This document shows, piece after piece, positions 16,111 through 24,973 of a stretch of DNA of 34,686 nucleotides. This stretch comes from an uncultured Bacteroidales bacterium. GTDB taxonomy: Bacteria > Bacteroidota > Bacteroidia > Bacteroidales > Muribaculaceae. Numbering within the stretch: the first letter of the stretch is position 1; each line of letters starts with the position of its first letter. The notes beneath the pieces were generated by a model, which worked only from the letters and a program-made list of their open reading frames with translations, was not told where the DNA came from and made no database searches. The position numbers were made by a program, and so were the translations under genes. The stretch lies in contig CADBDH010000035.1 of assembly GCA_902793405.1 (NCBI GenBank), positions 1 to 34,686 on the forward strand, in the 5' to 3' direction.

Positions 16111-18675
16111 TCAGGTGTTTAGGATGATGTTGATGATGGCGTTGACGTCGGCAATGTTGACCTCGCCGTCGTTGTTGACATCGGCTGCCGCATTGGCGGT
16201 TCCTGTCAAGATGAAGTTGATGACGGCATTGACGTCGGCGATGTTGACCTCGCCGTCGCCGTTCACGTCGCCTGCCAGTTGGATATCGGTATAATACAGG
16301 GAGATGTCATCGACGTAGGTCGCGCCGGCACCACCGGCAATCATGGCAATGCGGAAGTTGGCCGGCTGGTCGGTAGTGAGATTGAGAATCCAGGTGGCCA
16401 GCACCTTGCTCTTCTTGTCCACCTCGAATGCATCCAGGCCGTCGATGGTAGCGGCCGCCTCCCATGAGGCGCCTCCGTCCAGCGAGTATTCCAGTTTGTA
16501 TTTGGCCAGCGTTGTGGTCGGGTTGAAGAATACGGCCTGAGCCATGAAGAAGTCGTGACTCAGGGGCTGGGTGGTCGCGATGGTGCTGGGCTTCTTCATC
16601 ATGACAGAGTTGGTGCCATTGCACTTACCCTCGCCCGGGGCACGCACGCCACTCTTGTTAAAGCTCCAGGTGGTGAAGTTGCCTTGCACATTCCTGTCGC
16701 TGGTGCTGCTGTTGGGCGTCATGGCCTCAAAGTCCTCGACGAACCTGTTGCAGACGGGTAACACAAAGAAGGTTGTGACGGCATCCTGCTGGTCAAATGA
16801 CCATCCCTGAGGGGTCATCATCATGCGAGTGCCACTCTCGTCATTCAAGGCCAGTTTGTAGCGTCCCCACTCGGCGGGTGCCGTCAGCTGCATCTGGTAG
16901 GTTTTGGGGGTGTTGGCATGAAGCTGCACCTGGCAGAGGTCGCTGGTGGCCACTTCCTCGTCATCATCGTTGAGCAACGACAGATAGACATTGCCCACAG
17001 GGCCAACATTTGATGACCACCAAGTGCGGTAATTCAAATCCACGTCCACGTCAAAGGGCTCGTTGATCGTCACACCCGCGGGCAAGGCAAAGCCATCTAC
17101 GGTATAAAGGTCGGAGAGGAAGCGGTCGGACAGATAGGCCGTATCGTTGCGCACCGTCATATTGAGGTAAAGGTCCTTGCCGTAATGGTGGCGCACCTCA
17201 TGGTCATAGTTGGCTCCGCCATCTTCGGAATAGAGCAGTTTAATCTTGTATTCACCCTCCTCGAGCGAGGTTGGCAAGACCATATAGAATGACCAGTCAT
17301 CAGAATAGCGACCATGCCCGATGATCTCGTTATCGACATAATACTCGCTGTAACGCTCAACGCCATTGCTGTCAAACACGCTCAGCGACAGGGGTATTTC
17401 GACATAATTGTATAGTTCGCCGTTATACTCCTGCTGACCCGTGGTTTTGTTGCCCTGAACCAAAAAGTCCTCGGCATCTATAATCATCTCCTCGCCCAAC
17501 GGGGCCGCCGAGGTAACAGGGGTCAAACGGCTGCGGATGTGCATGACTTCTTGAACCAAATCGGACTGGGGCTCGGGAACCAGACCGAAAACGCCGTCCT
17601 GCATATACTTGAAATCCATGTTGGAAGAGGGTGCGAGCAACGAAACCACAAAGTAGCCGTCGAAGGAACCGCCCCAGCCCCAATTGACATGGAAATTGCC
17701 ATCGGCATCAAAGCCGTCGAGAATAAAGGCATGGCCGCCGTCGTCGGCATAACCGCAATACATGACCGGGCGGTTCTGGCTGATTTCATCAACCAGGAAC
17801 TGATCCCACTCGTCGGCACCGTAATAGTCGCGGTCCAGCCAATAAAACTTATCGGTGTAATCAAAATAACGATGCATGGCGTCGGTAGCGGCATACTCTG
17901 ACGCGCCGCTGCTGTCGCCATAACCCATATCCATCGAGATGCCCACATCAGACATCAGCCTTGCGACAGCGTCACACGACTCCTCGCTGCTGTTGGAATC
18001 ATAGAAGTCAAGCATCAGGTCCCAGCGATAGACCGACTGGCTGAAGTCGGCGCTGAGTTCGGTCGGTGTCGTGCCGTTCACATTGCAGGTATAGGAATGG
18101 CTTCCCCTGCCGACAGCGGGCCACTGATAATAGTTCATCATCTGGGCTGTAGCCGTGGCCACGCATCCCGATGCCGCATGTGTTTCAATGCCATCGGAGT
18201 TCGTGTAGGTGGGGCAGTAGTTGTTGTAGGGCTCGCCTTGGTCCCACTGGGTCTTTATCAAGGGTTCAACAATCGTCTCGCGCTTGGCCGGCTTGTGGGC
18301 CGCAACGCCATCGTGGGACTGCAGGTAAGCAATCTGACTGCTTATCTCATCCATCCAGTACTGCACTGCAGGGGGCAGTGTGCTGACCGAGAAATCGCCC
18401 TTGCCGCCGTATCCCAGCACCTGGGGCAAGCGGTCGTCACCAGCCACGATGACAAAGCCGTTGCGCTCGCCGCGGTCATAGACATAAAAACGTCCGCCCT
18501 GGGCCGTATAGGCCAAACGGGTTGCCATGCCGCCGGCTGGCGCCATGAAACGGGCAGATTGTTGAGTAAAAAACCTGTTGGCCACTTGACGGGCTTGGGA
18601 TTCGCTTACTTGACCGGCCATCAGACCGAAAACGGCAGCCAGGGTGAAATATGAGATAAAGAATAGTCGTTTCAT
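16111..18675 (-). CDS. Secreted C10 (streptopain-like) cysteine peptidase with C-terminal dockerin pair
   Basis: I start at the ATG 18673-18675 (854 residues); a GTG two codons upstream is less likely. After a signal peptide (about 1-21) comes the C10 propeptide (GFVIVAGDDRLPQVLGYGG), then the catalytic domain with Cys171 in ASGCVATATAQMM, His315 in GGHAFILDGF and the HVNWGWGG strand. About residues 375-800 are beta-rich accessory modules; the last resembles a carbohydrate-binding jelly roll (NFRIAMIAGGAGATYVDDIS). Residues 802-854 (DNA 16114-16272) are two dockerin repeats, GDVNGDGEVNIADVNAVINF and ADVNNDGEVNIADVNAIINI. All catalytic residues are present. Compared with the first C10 protein it keeps the more usual GCVATATAQ around the nucleophile and has a different accessory region, so the two are not a recent duplication. 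Confidence 0.93.
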   Translation of the reverse strand: MKRLFFISYFTLAAVFGLMAGQVSESQARQVANRFFTQQSARFMAPAGGMATRLAYTAQGGRFYVYDRGERNGFVIVAGDDRLPQVLGYGGKGDFSVSTLPPAVQYWMDEISSQIAYLQSHDGVAAHKPAKRETIVEPLIKTQWDQGEPYNNYCPTYTNSDGIETHAASGCVATATAQMMNYYQWPAVGRGSHSYTCNVNGTTPTELSADFSQSVYRWDLMLDFYDSNSSEESCDAVARLMSDVGISMDMGYGDSSGASEYAATDAMHRYFDYTDKFYWLDRDYYGADEWDQFLVDEISQNRPVMYCGYADDGGHAFILDGFDADGNFHVNWGWGGSFDGYFVVSLLAPSSNMDFKYMQDGVFGLVPEPQSDLVQEVMHIRSRLTPVTSAAPLGEEMIIDAEDFLVQGNKTTGQQEYNGELYNYVEIPLSLSVFDSNGVERYSEYYVDNEIIGHGRYSDDWSFYMVLPTSLEEGEYKIKLLYSEDGGANYDHEVRHHYGKDLYLNMTVRNDTAYLSDRFLSDLYTVDGFALPAGVTINEPFDVDVDLNYRTWWSSNVGPVGNVYLSLLNDDDEEVATSDLCQVQLHANTPKTYQMQLTAPAEWGRYKLALNDESGTRMMMTPQGWSFDQQDAVTTFFVLPVCNRFVEDFEAMTPNSSTSDRNVQGNFTTWSFNKSGVRAPGEGKCNGTNSVMMKKPSTIATTQPLSHDFFMAQAVFFNPTTTLAKYKLEYSLDGGASWEAAATIDGLDAFEVDKKSKVLATWILNLTTDQPANFRIAMIAGGAGATYVDDISLYYTDIQLAGDVNGDGEVNIADVNAVINFILTGTANAAADVNNDGEVNIADVNAIINIILNT

Positions 18676-18718
18676 ATGCACATTTATAGTAAAATCACCT
18701 TTTTTTGTTATGATTCTG

Positions 18719-18751
18719 CAAAAGTAATGAATCTTGCCCCATTAGTAGCAA
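18719..18751 (-). promoter_or_regulatory. Promoter of the second C10 peptidase gene
   Basis: The minus strand reads TACTTTTG (18719-18726), matching TAnnTTTG, with a TTG (18749-18751) 22 bp upstream, slightly longer than usual. The predicted leader is about 40 nt. Confidence 0.45.
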
Positions 18752-18803
18752 GATTCACCACCTTTTTTCGTATCGTAACCAGAAAAACTATAAATGCCGA
18801 CCG

Positions 18804-19556
18804 TCAATCCAATAACCGGGCGATGGTGGCGGCAACACGGCGCGGTGTGGTATAGTCCAGTGCGGCCTCGTTGGCGCCCGGACGGCCCATGTACAGGTTG
18901 GGGTTGACATATTGCATGGCGCTGGGCTGCGGTTCGCGGCCCGAAAAATGGAACTCGTGCAAGCCTGTAGCCTCATGCAGCTCGCGGATGTTCTGCTCGG
19001 TCACGCCGCTGCCTGCCATGAGGATGATGCGGCCTGTTGCCTGGCGGTTCAGGCGGGCCAACAGTTCGGCGCCCTGAATGGCCTTGGGCTGCTGGCCCGA
19101 GGTGAGGATGCGGTCAAAGCCCAAGTCGATGATGGTTTCCAGCGCCTGCTCAGGGTCAGCCGTGCGGTCAAAGGCACGGTGGCAGGTCGCACTCATGCCG
19201 CGTGAACACTCCATCAGGTAACGGTTCTTTTCAACGTCGACCGTGCCGTCGGCTTTCAGGCAGCCGAACACCACACCGTCCACACCCAAGTCGCGGCACA
19301 CGGCGATGTCGGCCGCCATGCGCTCCACTTCCAGGTCGCTGTAGAGGAAATCACCGCCGCGCGGACGGATGATGACGTGCAGGCGCGTAGTCGTCAATAC
19401 ACGACGCGCCACCTTGATTTCGCCATAACTGGGCGTTGTGCCGCCCTCGGGGATGCCGGCGCACAGTTCCACGCGGTCGGCTCCCCCCTCCTGTGCTGCC
19501 AAGCAGGACTCTACCCCATTGGCACACACTTCCACCATAAATTCTTCTCTTCTCAT
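18804..19556 (-). CDS. cutC: CutC family protein
   Basis: The 250-residue TIM-barrel protein has the CutC signature throughout: VEVCANGVESCLAAQEGGAD near the start, RVELCAGIPEGGTTPSYG, VIIRPRGGDFLYS, GVVFGCLKADGTVD, CHRAFD, LTSGQQPKA and the C-terminal HFSGR motif. An alternative start six codons in is possible, but Bacteroidales CutC proteins normally carry the short leader kept here. CutC was named for copper homeostasis, but its molecular activity is poorly settled. It starts 17 nt after the phosphodiester glycosidase gene and so appears to be the last gene of the PUL-like transcript, an unexpected cytoplasmic passenger. Confidence 0.92.
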   Translation of the reverse strand: MRREEFMVEVCANGVESCLAAQEGGADRVELCAGIPEGGTTPSYGEIKVARRVLTTTRLHVIIRPRGGDFLYSDLEVERMAADIAVCRDLGVDGVVFGCLKADGTVDVEKNRYLMECSRGMSATCHRAFDRTADPEQALETIIDLGFDRILTSGQQPKAIQGAELLARLNRQATGRIILMAGSGVTEQNIRELHEATGLHEFHFSGREPQPSAMQYVNPNLYMGRPGANEAALDYTTPRRVAATIARLLD

Positions 19557-19573
19557 CAGTTACTTATATCTCT

Positions 19574-21943
19574 TTAATTAAGGATGATGCCGATGACGGC
19601 ATTCACGTCGGCAATGTTGATTTCGGTATCGCCATTCACGTCGCCCGCGGGACGCATGTTACCGGTCAGTATCATCTCGATGATGGCATTGACATCGGCG
19701 ATATTGACTTCACCGTCACCGTTCACGTCGCCCGTCAAGGTCTCGTCCTGCGGCATGCTGGCATAGACCAGTTCCATGCCCGGAATCTTGAGGCTGTACT
19801 GCTCGCCTGTGGTGACCGAGTTGAACGTGAGGTAGTAATAGACCAGATGCAACGGGAAGTTGCCCAGGTCGGCCGCATCGCAGATGTCAGCGACAGGAAC
19901 GTCGAGGGTAATCATCTGTGCATCGCCAGCGCTCTCGACGGGATATTCCACCTGCACGCGTTCGCCATAGGCCGTCTCAACGAGCAGTTTGACCGTCTTG
20001 AACTGGATGCCGCCAGGAATCATGCGCAAGCGCAGGGTGTCGGGCAGTCCCCACATCTGCACCGCTTTGGCAATCTTGATGTAGGGGTTGCGGGACGAGG
20101 CCCCTGTGAAATCCATCTGCAAGCCGTTATCCAGCGTAGTCCATACACAAGACTTGCCGCCACTCATGGTCACAGCCCAAGTGTCAGGATCGATGGACGT
20201 GTTCTCGACGGTGGTCACCCGTGCCTTGGGATTCTCGACCCGCACGAGCAGCGAATCGGCCAGCAAGGGATGACTGGAGCCGACAAACGTCTGCCCGTCG
20301 GCCACAGCGGTGATGATACCTTGTTCGTTCACGACACAGACCCCCACGTCCGAGGAAGTCCATGCCACTACACTAGGGTCCACCTTATCCAGGCCATAAC
20401 CGCTAATGCCGTTGATGTTGATGGGATAGTCGTGGAAACGGTCCACCACCACGCTGTCGCTCACCAACTGCCATTGTGCCTCCATGATGGTCACAGGCTG
20501 GGTTGCGGTGATGCCATTGTAGGTCGCATAGAGGTTACCCGCGGCAGGCGTCGAAACGGCATGGAAGTAACCCTCGTCGTCGAAGTATCCCACCTGGGGG
20601 TCACACGAGAAGGTGCAGCCCTGCAGGTCACGCGTCTTCAAAACACCATACTGGTTGTATCCCCAAACATCGAACGACGTCGTGGCCGAAATCGACAGGT
20701 TGTAGCACCGCGGCTCAAAATTGATGATGCCGATCCCGTTATCCTCGGGAGCGACCGAAACCAGCAGACATCCATTGCCCACGGCGCGCACCGGACCGTC
20801 GCTGGGGTGATTCAGCACCTCGTCGTTGGCCAGGATGCATGACGAGCCGCCACCATCCAGGTTCACGGCATTGACGGCCCCCAGGGCGTCAAAGATGCCT
20901 TTCATCTCCCAAAGCGTCACGCCCACCGACGTCATGTGGCGCCCGTCGACCACGACAAAGTAGAGACGGGTGCTGTCGGCATTAAAGCCGATAGCCGTGC
21001 GGGGATGGCGCTCGGCCCAGTCCTCCATGAACTGCCCGTTCTGCATGATGATGTGGTTGCTGCCACCTATCAGCTGGTGGATGTTCACGTCGCGGGGGCC
21101 ATTATTGAGGGTAAGGCTGAAACTGATGTCCAGCACATCACCCACGTTCATCCATTCGGTCTGGTTGGCATAGGTGCCCTTGAGCCACAAGATGGCCTTG
21201 CCGTCGGGGATGGTCGTCGAGCCCTTGGCATCGAAGATGTCCTCGATGACACAATGCTCCTGGCCGTTGGCCAGCCAACGGAAGTCGCCCTCGACAGGCC
21301 GCAGCAGCACCATCTTGCCCGAGTTGGACGCGTCATAGGTCACAGGACCGTAACTGCGGGTGAACAGGAAAGACTGGTTGGCAGCGATGTTCTCATAGGC
21401 ATAGCGCATGCGGTTCACCAGATTGAGCGCGAACGAATGGTCACCGCCGGTCACGCTGCCCGTGAAGGTCAATCGGTCGATGTAAGGGTGGTTATCCTCG
21501 TCCAGCACCAGGCAAGCACGGTTGTGGCTGCTCAGCACCAATTCATCGTTGCGCACCTGGCCACTCAGCGGCAGGCCCACCTCGTTGGTAGGCGAGGTCA
21601 TGAAGAAGTCACCGTTGACGGCGCTCACGACCTCGTGCCCCGGCCAAGTGTTGCGTGTGGCCATACTCACCGGCGTCTCGCAAGCCACCGATTTCTCGCC
21701 ACCCAGGCAGGTCTCCATCACGATATAGGGGTTGGTCAAGTCCATCTCGACCACGCTCACCTTGAGCGGCAATGCGGGAATATCATACTTGGCGGCAATC
21801 ACGCCCGGCCCTGCAAGATGCGGGAAGATGAGCGTGTCCACATCATAGGCCTTGTCGCCGATGGTCCACTGGTCACGGGCAGCACCCGTGACCGTTCCCA
21901 TCAGCAACAGCGCCAGTGTTGCCCAAAAAATTGAACGTCTCAT
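19574..21943 (-). CDS. Secreted phosphodiester glycosidase (NAGPA domain) with C-terminal dockerin pair
   Basis: The 789-residue protein has a signal peptide (about 1-20) and an NAGPA/DUF2233 catalytic domain. Typical motifs are AVNGDFF (108-114), RHPRTAIGF (312-320), VVVDGR (330-335), GVTLWEM (341-347), VNLDGGGSS (360-368) and VRAVGN (385-390). The founding member removes GlcNAc from a GlcNAc-phosphodiester; bacterial relatives act on phosphodiester-linked sugars. Ig-like and lectin-like beta modules fill about 410-735. Residues 738-789 (DNA 19577-19732) are two dockerin repeats, GDVNGDGEVNIADVNAIIEM and GDVNGDTEINIADVNAVIGI. The start codon overlaps the stop of the preceding 461-residue gene by 4 nt (ATGA), implying translational coupling. 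Confidence 0.92.
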   Translation of the reverse strand: MRRSIFWATLALLLMGTVTGAARDQWTIGDKAYDVDTLIFPHLAGPGVIAAKYDIPALPLKVSVVEMDLTNPYIVMETCLGGEKSVACETPVSMATRNTWPGHEVVSAVNGDFFMTSPTNEVGLPLSGQVRNDELVLSSHNRACLVLDEDNHPYIDRLTFTGSVTGGDHSFALNLVNRMRYAYENIAANQSFLFTRSYGPVTYDASNSGKMVLLRPVEGDFRWLANGQEHCVIEDIFDAKGSTTIPDGKAILWLKGTYANQTEWMNVGDVLDISFSLTLNNGPRDVNIHQLIGGSNHIIMQNGQFMEDWAERHPRTAIGFNADSTRLYFVVVDGRHMTSVGVTLWEMKGIFDALGAVNAVNLDGGGSSCILANDEVLNHPSDGPVRAVGNGCLLVSVAPEDNGIGIINFEPRCYNLSISATTSFDVWGYNQYGVLKTRDLQGCTFSCDPQVGYFDDEGYFHAVSTPAAGNLYATYNGITATQPVTIMEAQWQLVSDSVVVDRFHDYPININGISGYGLDKVDPSVVAWTSSDVGVCVVNEQGIITAVADGQTFVGSSHPLLADSLLVRVENPKARVTTVENTSIDPDTWAVTMSGGKSCVWTTLDNGLQMDFTGASSRNPYIKIAKAVQMWGLPDTLRLRMIPGGIQFKTVKLLVETAYGERVQVEYPVESAGDAQMITLDVPVADICDAADLGNFPLHLVYYYLTFNSVTTGEQYSLKIPGMELVYASMPQDETLTGDVNGDGEVNIADVNAIIEMILTGNMRPAGDVNGDTEINIADVNAVIGIILN

Positions 21944-23325
21944 GACTTCAAGATAATTTCAATCACCGCATTCACATCGGCAATATTCACCTCAAGGTCC
22001 CCGTTGACGTCACCCCTAGACTCATTGACGCCACCGAGAATCATCTCGATGATGGCGTTGACGTCGGCGATATTCACCTCGCCGTCACCGTTCACATCAC
22101 CCTTGATGCCCGGCTGTTCACCGGCATCCACGTTGCGGCCAATCTTATAGACCGCCATGCCGTTGTAAGCCTTGAACGTGAACAAAGTCACCTCTTCAAA
22201 GCCCTCATCATCAACGCCATATTCCACGGCAAAGCAGTGCACACGCAGGCCGCTGTCGTTGACCTTGCCCAGGCTGTCGGCGGGAATTTTCCAGTACTTG
22301 GTCATGCCGGCCAGCGACTGTCCCTCGCCCAACTCACAGATGTTGGCCTGGCAACCATATCCGTCGCCGTTCATGTCGGCAATGACATAGGACAGGAAGT
22401 CACGTCCCTCGAGGTGGAACTCGATGCAGCCGTTAGGAGCCGCCTTGGGCCACAGTTCAGGAGCCACGTCCTCGAACGAGTCGATGACCGAGCCCGAGAA
22501 GTCGTAGATGACCGGAGCCGTGTCAAAGCAGTCGATGTAGAACATCTCGCCACTATAGCGCGAGTCCTCGTCAGGTCCCTCAATCATCTTGATGACCGGA
22601 GCCAGCGAGAAGCCCGTTTTGGTCTCGGGGTAGAAATTGATGATATCCATGTAGGGGTCGCCGTCAAAGCCACCTTCCCAGTCGCCGCCCTGGTCGGCAT
22701 GCATGCGGTAGAGCGTGGGGAAGCCGGGATCGGCCGTCGAACCCGCAACGGTCATGATGTTGCACTCGGCCTCCTCGAGGGTGAGGTCACCGATGACGTC
22801 CAGATAGTCGGTGCGCTGCGGAGCGTCGCCCTTGTCGAGTTCGACAACGAGTGTGAGTTCGCCTGTCTCGGTATCCACCAGATAGACAGGAACATACTGT
22901 TGCACGTTACTCGTCATGGGAGCCACCCAGATGTGGTGGAAATTGTCCTTGCCGATGCTGGCCACGCCCAAGAAACGGCCGTAAGGGGCACCGTTGAGCG
23001 TCAACGGGAGGTCTTCCAACTGGCTGCCGTCGGCTGCCGAGAAACGGTGAATTACCGACTGAGAAATGGTGTCGGTGCCGATGACGACCGCTTTTTCCTC
23101 GCTGCGGGCCACATAGATGATGCCCTGGTCCATCGTCGCCGTGCGGGCGCGCTGATTGCAGATGACATTGCTGGTATAATCATTGCCACTGTGCACACGG
23201 TCAAAAATCCACTTGTTGACAATCTTGATGCCGTTGACCTCGGGATAGGTCTGGCCGTCGGTTACCGCCATGGCACCCAAGGCCGAAACAAACACAACAA
23301 ACAAAAGAAGTAATGATTTTTTCAT
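21940..23325 (-). CDS. Secreted dockerin-tagged protein of unknown function, paralogue A
   Basis: The 461-residue protein has a signal peptide (about 1-20, ending AMAVTDG). The body alternates short strands and loops and repeatedly names a value and its display (YVARSEEKAVVIGTDTISQS, PVYLVDTETGELTLVVELD, MAVYKIGRN), which suggests a beta-propeller-like fold; no family was recognised. The central motif HADQGGDWEGGFDGDPYMDI is almost identical in the neighbouring paralogue. Residues 409-461 (DNA 21943-22101) carry the dockerin pair, the second repeat being GDVNGDLEVNIADVNAVIEI. It overlaps the phosphodiester glycosidase gene by 4 nt. A terminator-like hairpin lies 46 nt upstream of its start, between it and paralogue B. 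Confidence 0.85.
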   Translation of the reverse strand: MKKSLLLLFVVFVSALGAMAVTDGQTYPEVNGIKIVNKWIFDRVHSGNDYTSNVICNQRARTATMDQGIIYVARSEEKAVVIGTDTISQSVIHRFSAADGSQLEDLPLTLNGAPYGRFLGVASIGKDNFHHIWVAPMTSNVQQYVPVYLVDTETGELTLVVELDKGDAPQRTDYLDVIGDLTLEEAECNIMTVAGSTADPGFPTLYRMHADQGGDWEGGFDGDPYMDIINFYPETKTGFSLAPVIKMIEGPDEDSRYSGEMFYIDCFDTAPVIYDFSGSVIDSFEDVAPELWPKAAPNGCIEFHLEGRDFLSYVIADMNGDGYGCQANICELGEGQSLAGMTKYWKIPADSLGKVNDSGLRVHCFAVEYGVDDEGFEEVTLFTFKAYNGMAVYKIGRNVDAGEQPGIKGDVNGDGEVNIADVNAIIEMILGGVNESRGDVNGDLEVNIADVNAVIEIILKS

Positions 23326-23370
23326 ATCAAACGGGTTAAATGAGATGAGTAATTGCTATTCCAGAACGGT

Positions 23371-23424
23371 AAAAATCGCCGCGGATTGACGCGGATGTGG
23401 TATTCACTCCGTGCAATCCGCGGC
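23371..23424 (-). terminator. Terminator-like hairpin between the two 461-residue paralogues
   Basis: On the minus strand GCCGCGGATTG (23414-23424) pairs with CAATCCGCGGC (23378-23388) across a 25-nt loop, followed by GATTTTT. The 11-bp stem and T run fit an intrinsic terminator, although the loop is large. A second small inverted repeat (TTCCCG/CGGGAA, near 23440-23457) lies beside it. Confidence 0.5.
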
Positions 23425-23463
23425 TATATGATGAGTATCATTCCCGTCATGCGGGAAATGACA

Positions 23464-24849
23464 TCAACCCTTCAAGATGATGCTGATAACGGCATTCACG
23501 TCGGCAATGTTCACCTCGAGGTCACCGTTCACGTCACCCCTGGGATCATTGACGCCCCTGAGAATCATATCGATGATGGCGTTCACATCGGCGATGTTCA
23601 CCTCCTCGTCACCGTTCACGTCACCCGTGATGCCGGGCTGCTCGCCACCGCCCACGTTAGAACCGATCTTGTAAACGGCCATACCGTTGTAGCACTTGAA
23701 GATGAACAGGGTCACTTCCTCGTTACCCTCGTCGTCGACACCATATTCCACGTTCATGCTCTGCACACGCGTGCCACCGTCACTCACGGCACCCAACTCA
23801 TCGGGCACCATCCAGTAACGCTGCATGCCACCGAGCGACATGCCCTCGCCCAACTCGCAGATGTACACCTGACAGGCCTTGTTTACCATCGTGGCCTCGT
23901 CAACACCGGTGTACTGGGCAGCCACAAAGACGATAAAGTTGCGGCCGTCGAGCGTGAACTCACACACACCGTTGGCACCAACGTCCATGGGCCAGAATGC
24001 GGGGTCAACATTCTCGAAGTTGTCCACCATGGTACCCGTCACATCATAGAGGATGGGCGATGACGAGAAACCGTCGATGTAGAACAGTTCACCGGCATAG
24101 TTGCCTTCTTCCTCCAGAACCATCTTGGCCACGGGAGCATAGCCCCACTGGGTCACGGTCTCGGGATAGAAATCCAAAATGGCAAGATAGGGGTCGCCGT
24201 CAAAGCCACCTTCCCAGTCGCTGCCCTGATCGGCATGCCAGCGGTAGATATACTCTGAACTGGCACCCACCGTCATGATGTTGCACTCGTCCTGCTCACG
24301 GGTGATGTCACCCATCACATCGATGTAGTCGCAACGCTGCAAGGCGTCACCCTTGTCGAGTTCACCCATCAGAGTGAGTTCGCCGGTCTCCTTATCCACC
24401 AGATATACGGCCTGAATGGTCGACAGGTTGCTCGAGAACGGGGCCATGTACAGGTTGCCGTAATTGTCGAGGCCCACCGTGTTGCTGCTCAAGGTAGCAC
24501 CACCGTAGATCTTGCCATCCAGCGTCAGAGCCAATTCCTTGACCATCTCGCCGTTGGTAGCATCCAGCTTGTAGATGACGCTCTGGCTCAAGGTGTCGGT
24601 GCCTTGAATGATGGTGTTGGCATTGGAACGCGCGATGTAGATGTAGCCGTCACCCATCACCGCAGTACGGGCACTGGTGTTGCAATAGGGCTTGTTGCTC
24701 CACACATCGGGCGTGTGGGCACGGTCCTGAATCCACATGTTAACGATATTGATACCGTTAACCGGTTCATACTTCACTCCATCGGTCACGGCCCACGCAG
24801 TGGCAGCAGCCGAAACCATCAACAGGGAAAGTAGTAAAAATTTCTTCAT
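23464..24849 (-). CDS. Secreted dockerin-tagged protein of unknown function, paralogue B
   Basis: Also 461 residues, this is a tandem paralogue of the following gene. They share the opening MKK...AVTDG, GTDTLSQSVIYKL, YLVDKETGELTL, HADQGSDWEGGFDGDPYLAI, QVYICELGEG and VEYGVDDEGNEEVTLF. The signal peptide ends near residue 20. Residues 409-461 (DNA 23467-23625) hold the dockerin pair, with an unusual GDVNGDEEVNIADVNAIIDM first repeat. The mature domain again looks propeller-like, with no known family or catalytic motif. It has its own well-spaced promoter in the gap after the CotH lipoprotein gene, so its level may be set apart from the upstream PUL genes. Confidence 0.85.
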   Translation of the reverse strand: MKKFLLLSLLMVSAAATAWAVTDGVKYEPVNGINIVNMWIQDRAHTPDVWSNKPYCNTSARTAVMGDGYIYIARSNANTIIQGTDTLSQSVIYKLDATNGEMVKELALTLDGKIYGGATLSSNTVGLDNYGNLYMAPFSSNLSTIQAVYLVDKETGELTLMGELDKGDALQRCDYIDVMGDITREQDECNIMTVGASSEYIYRWHADQGSDWEGGFDGDPYLAILDFYPETVTQWGYAPVAKMVLEEEGNYAGELFYIDGFSSSPILYDVTGTMVDNFENVDPAFWPMDVGANGVCEFTLDGRNFIVFVAAQYTGVDEATMVNKACQVYICELGEGMSLGGMQRYWMVPDELGAVSDGGTRVQSMNVEYGVDDEGNEEVTLFIFKCYNGMAVYKIGSNVGGGEQPGITGDVNGDEEVNIADVNAIIDMILRGVNDPRGDVNGDLEVNIADVNAVISIILKG

Positions 24850-24908
24850 AATTGCTTGATTTTAAATAGTTTATATCATTGTTATTGTTTTAATCCCGTT
24901 AATTGTAG

Positions 24909-24939
24909 CAAAGTAACGAAAAAAACTGCAGATTTCAAA
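24909..24939 (-). promoter_or_regulatory. Promoter upstream of paralogue B
   Basis: The minus strand reads TTTG (24936-24939), a 19-bp spacer, then TTACTTTG (24909-24916), one mismatch from TAnnTTTG. It lies about 60 nt upstream of the start codon, inside the otherwise collinear PUL-like cluster. Confidence 0.55.
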
Positions 24940-24973
24940 AATTTTTTGTCCGTTAGTTTGCTGATGTCCAGCC

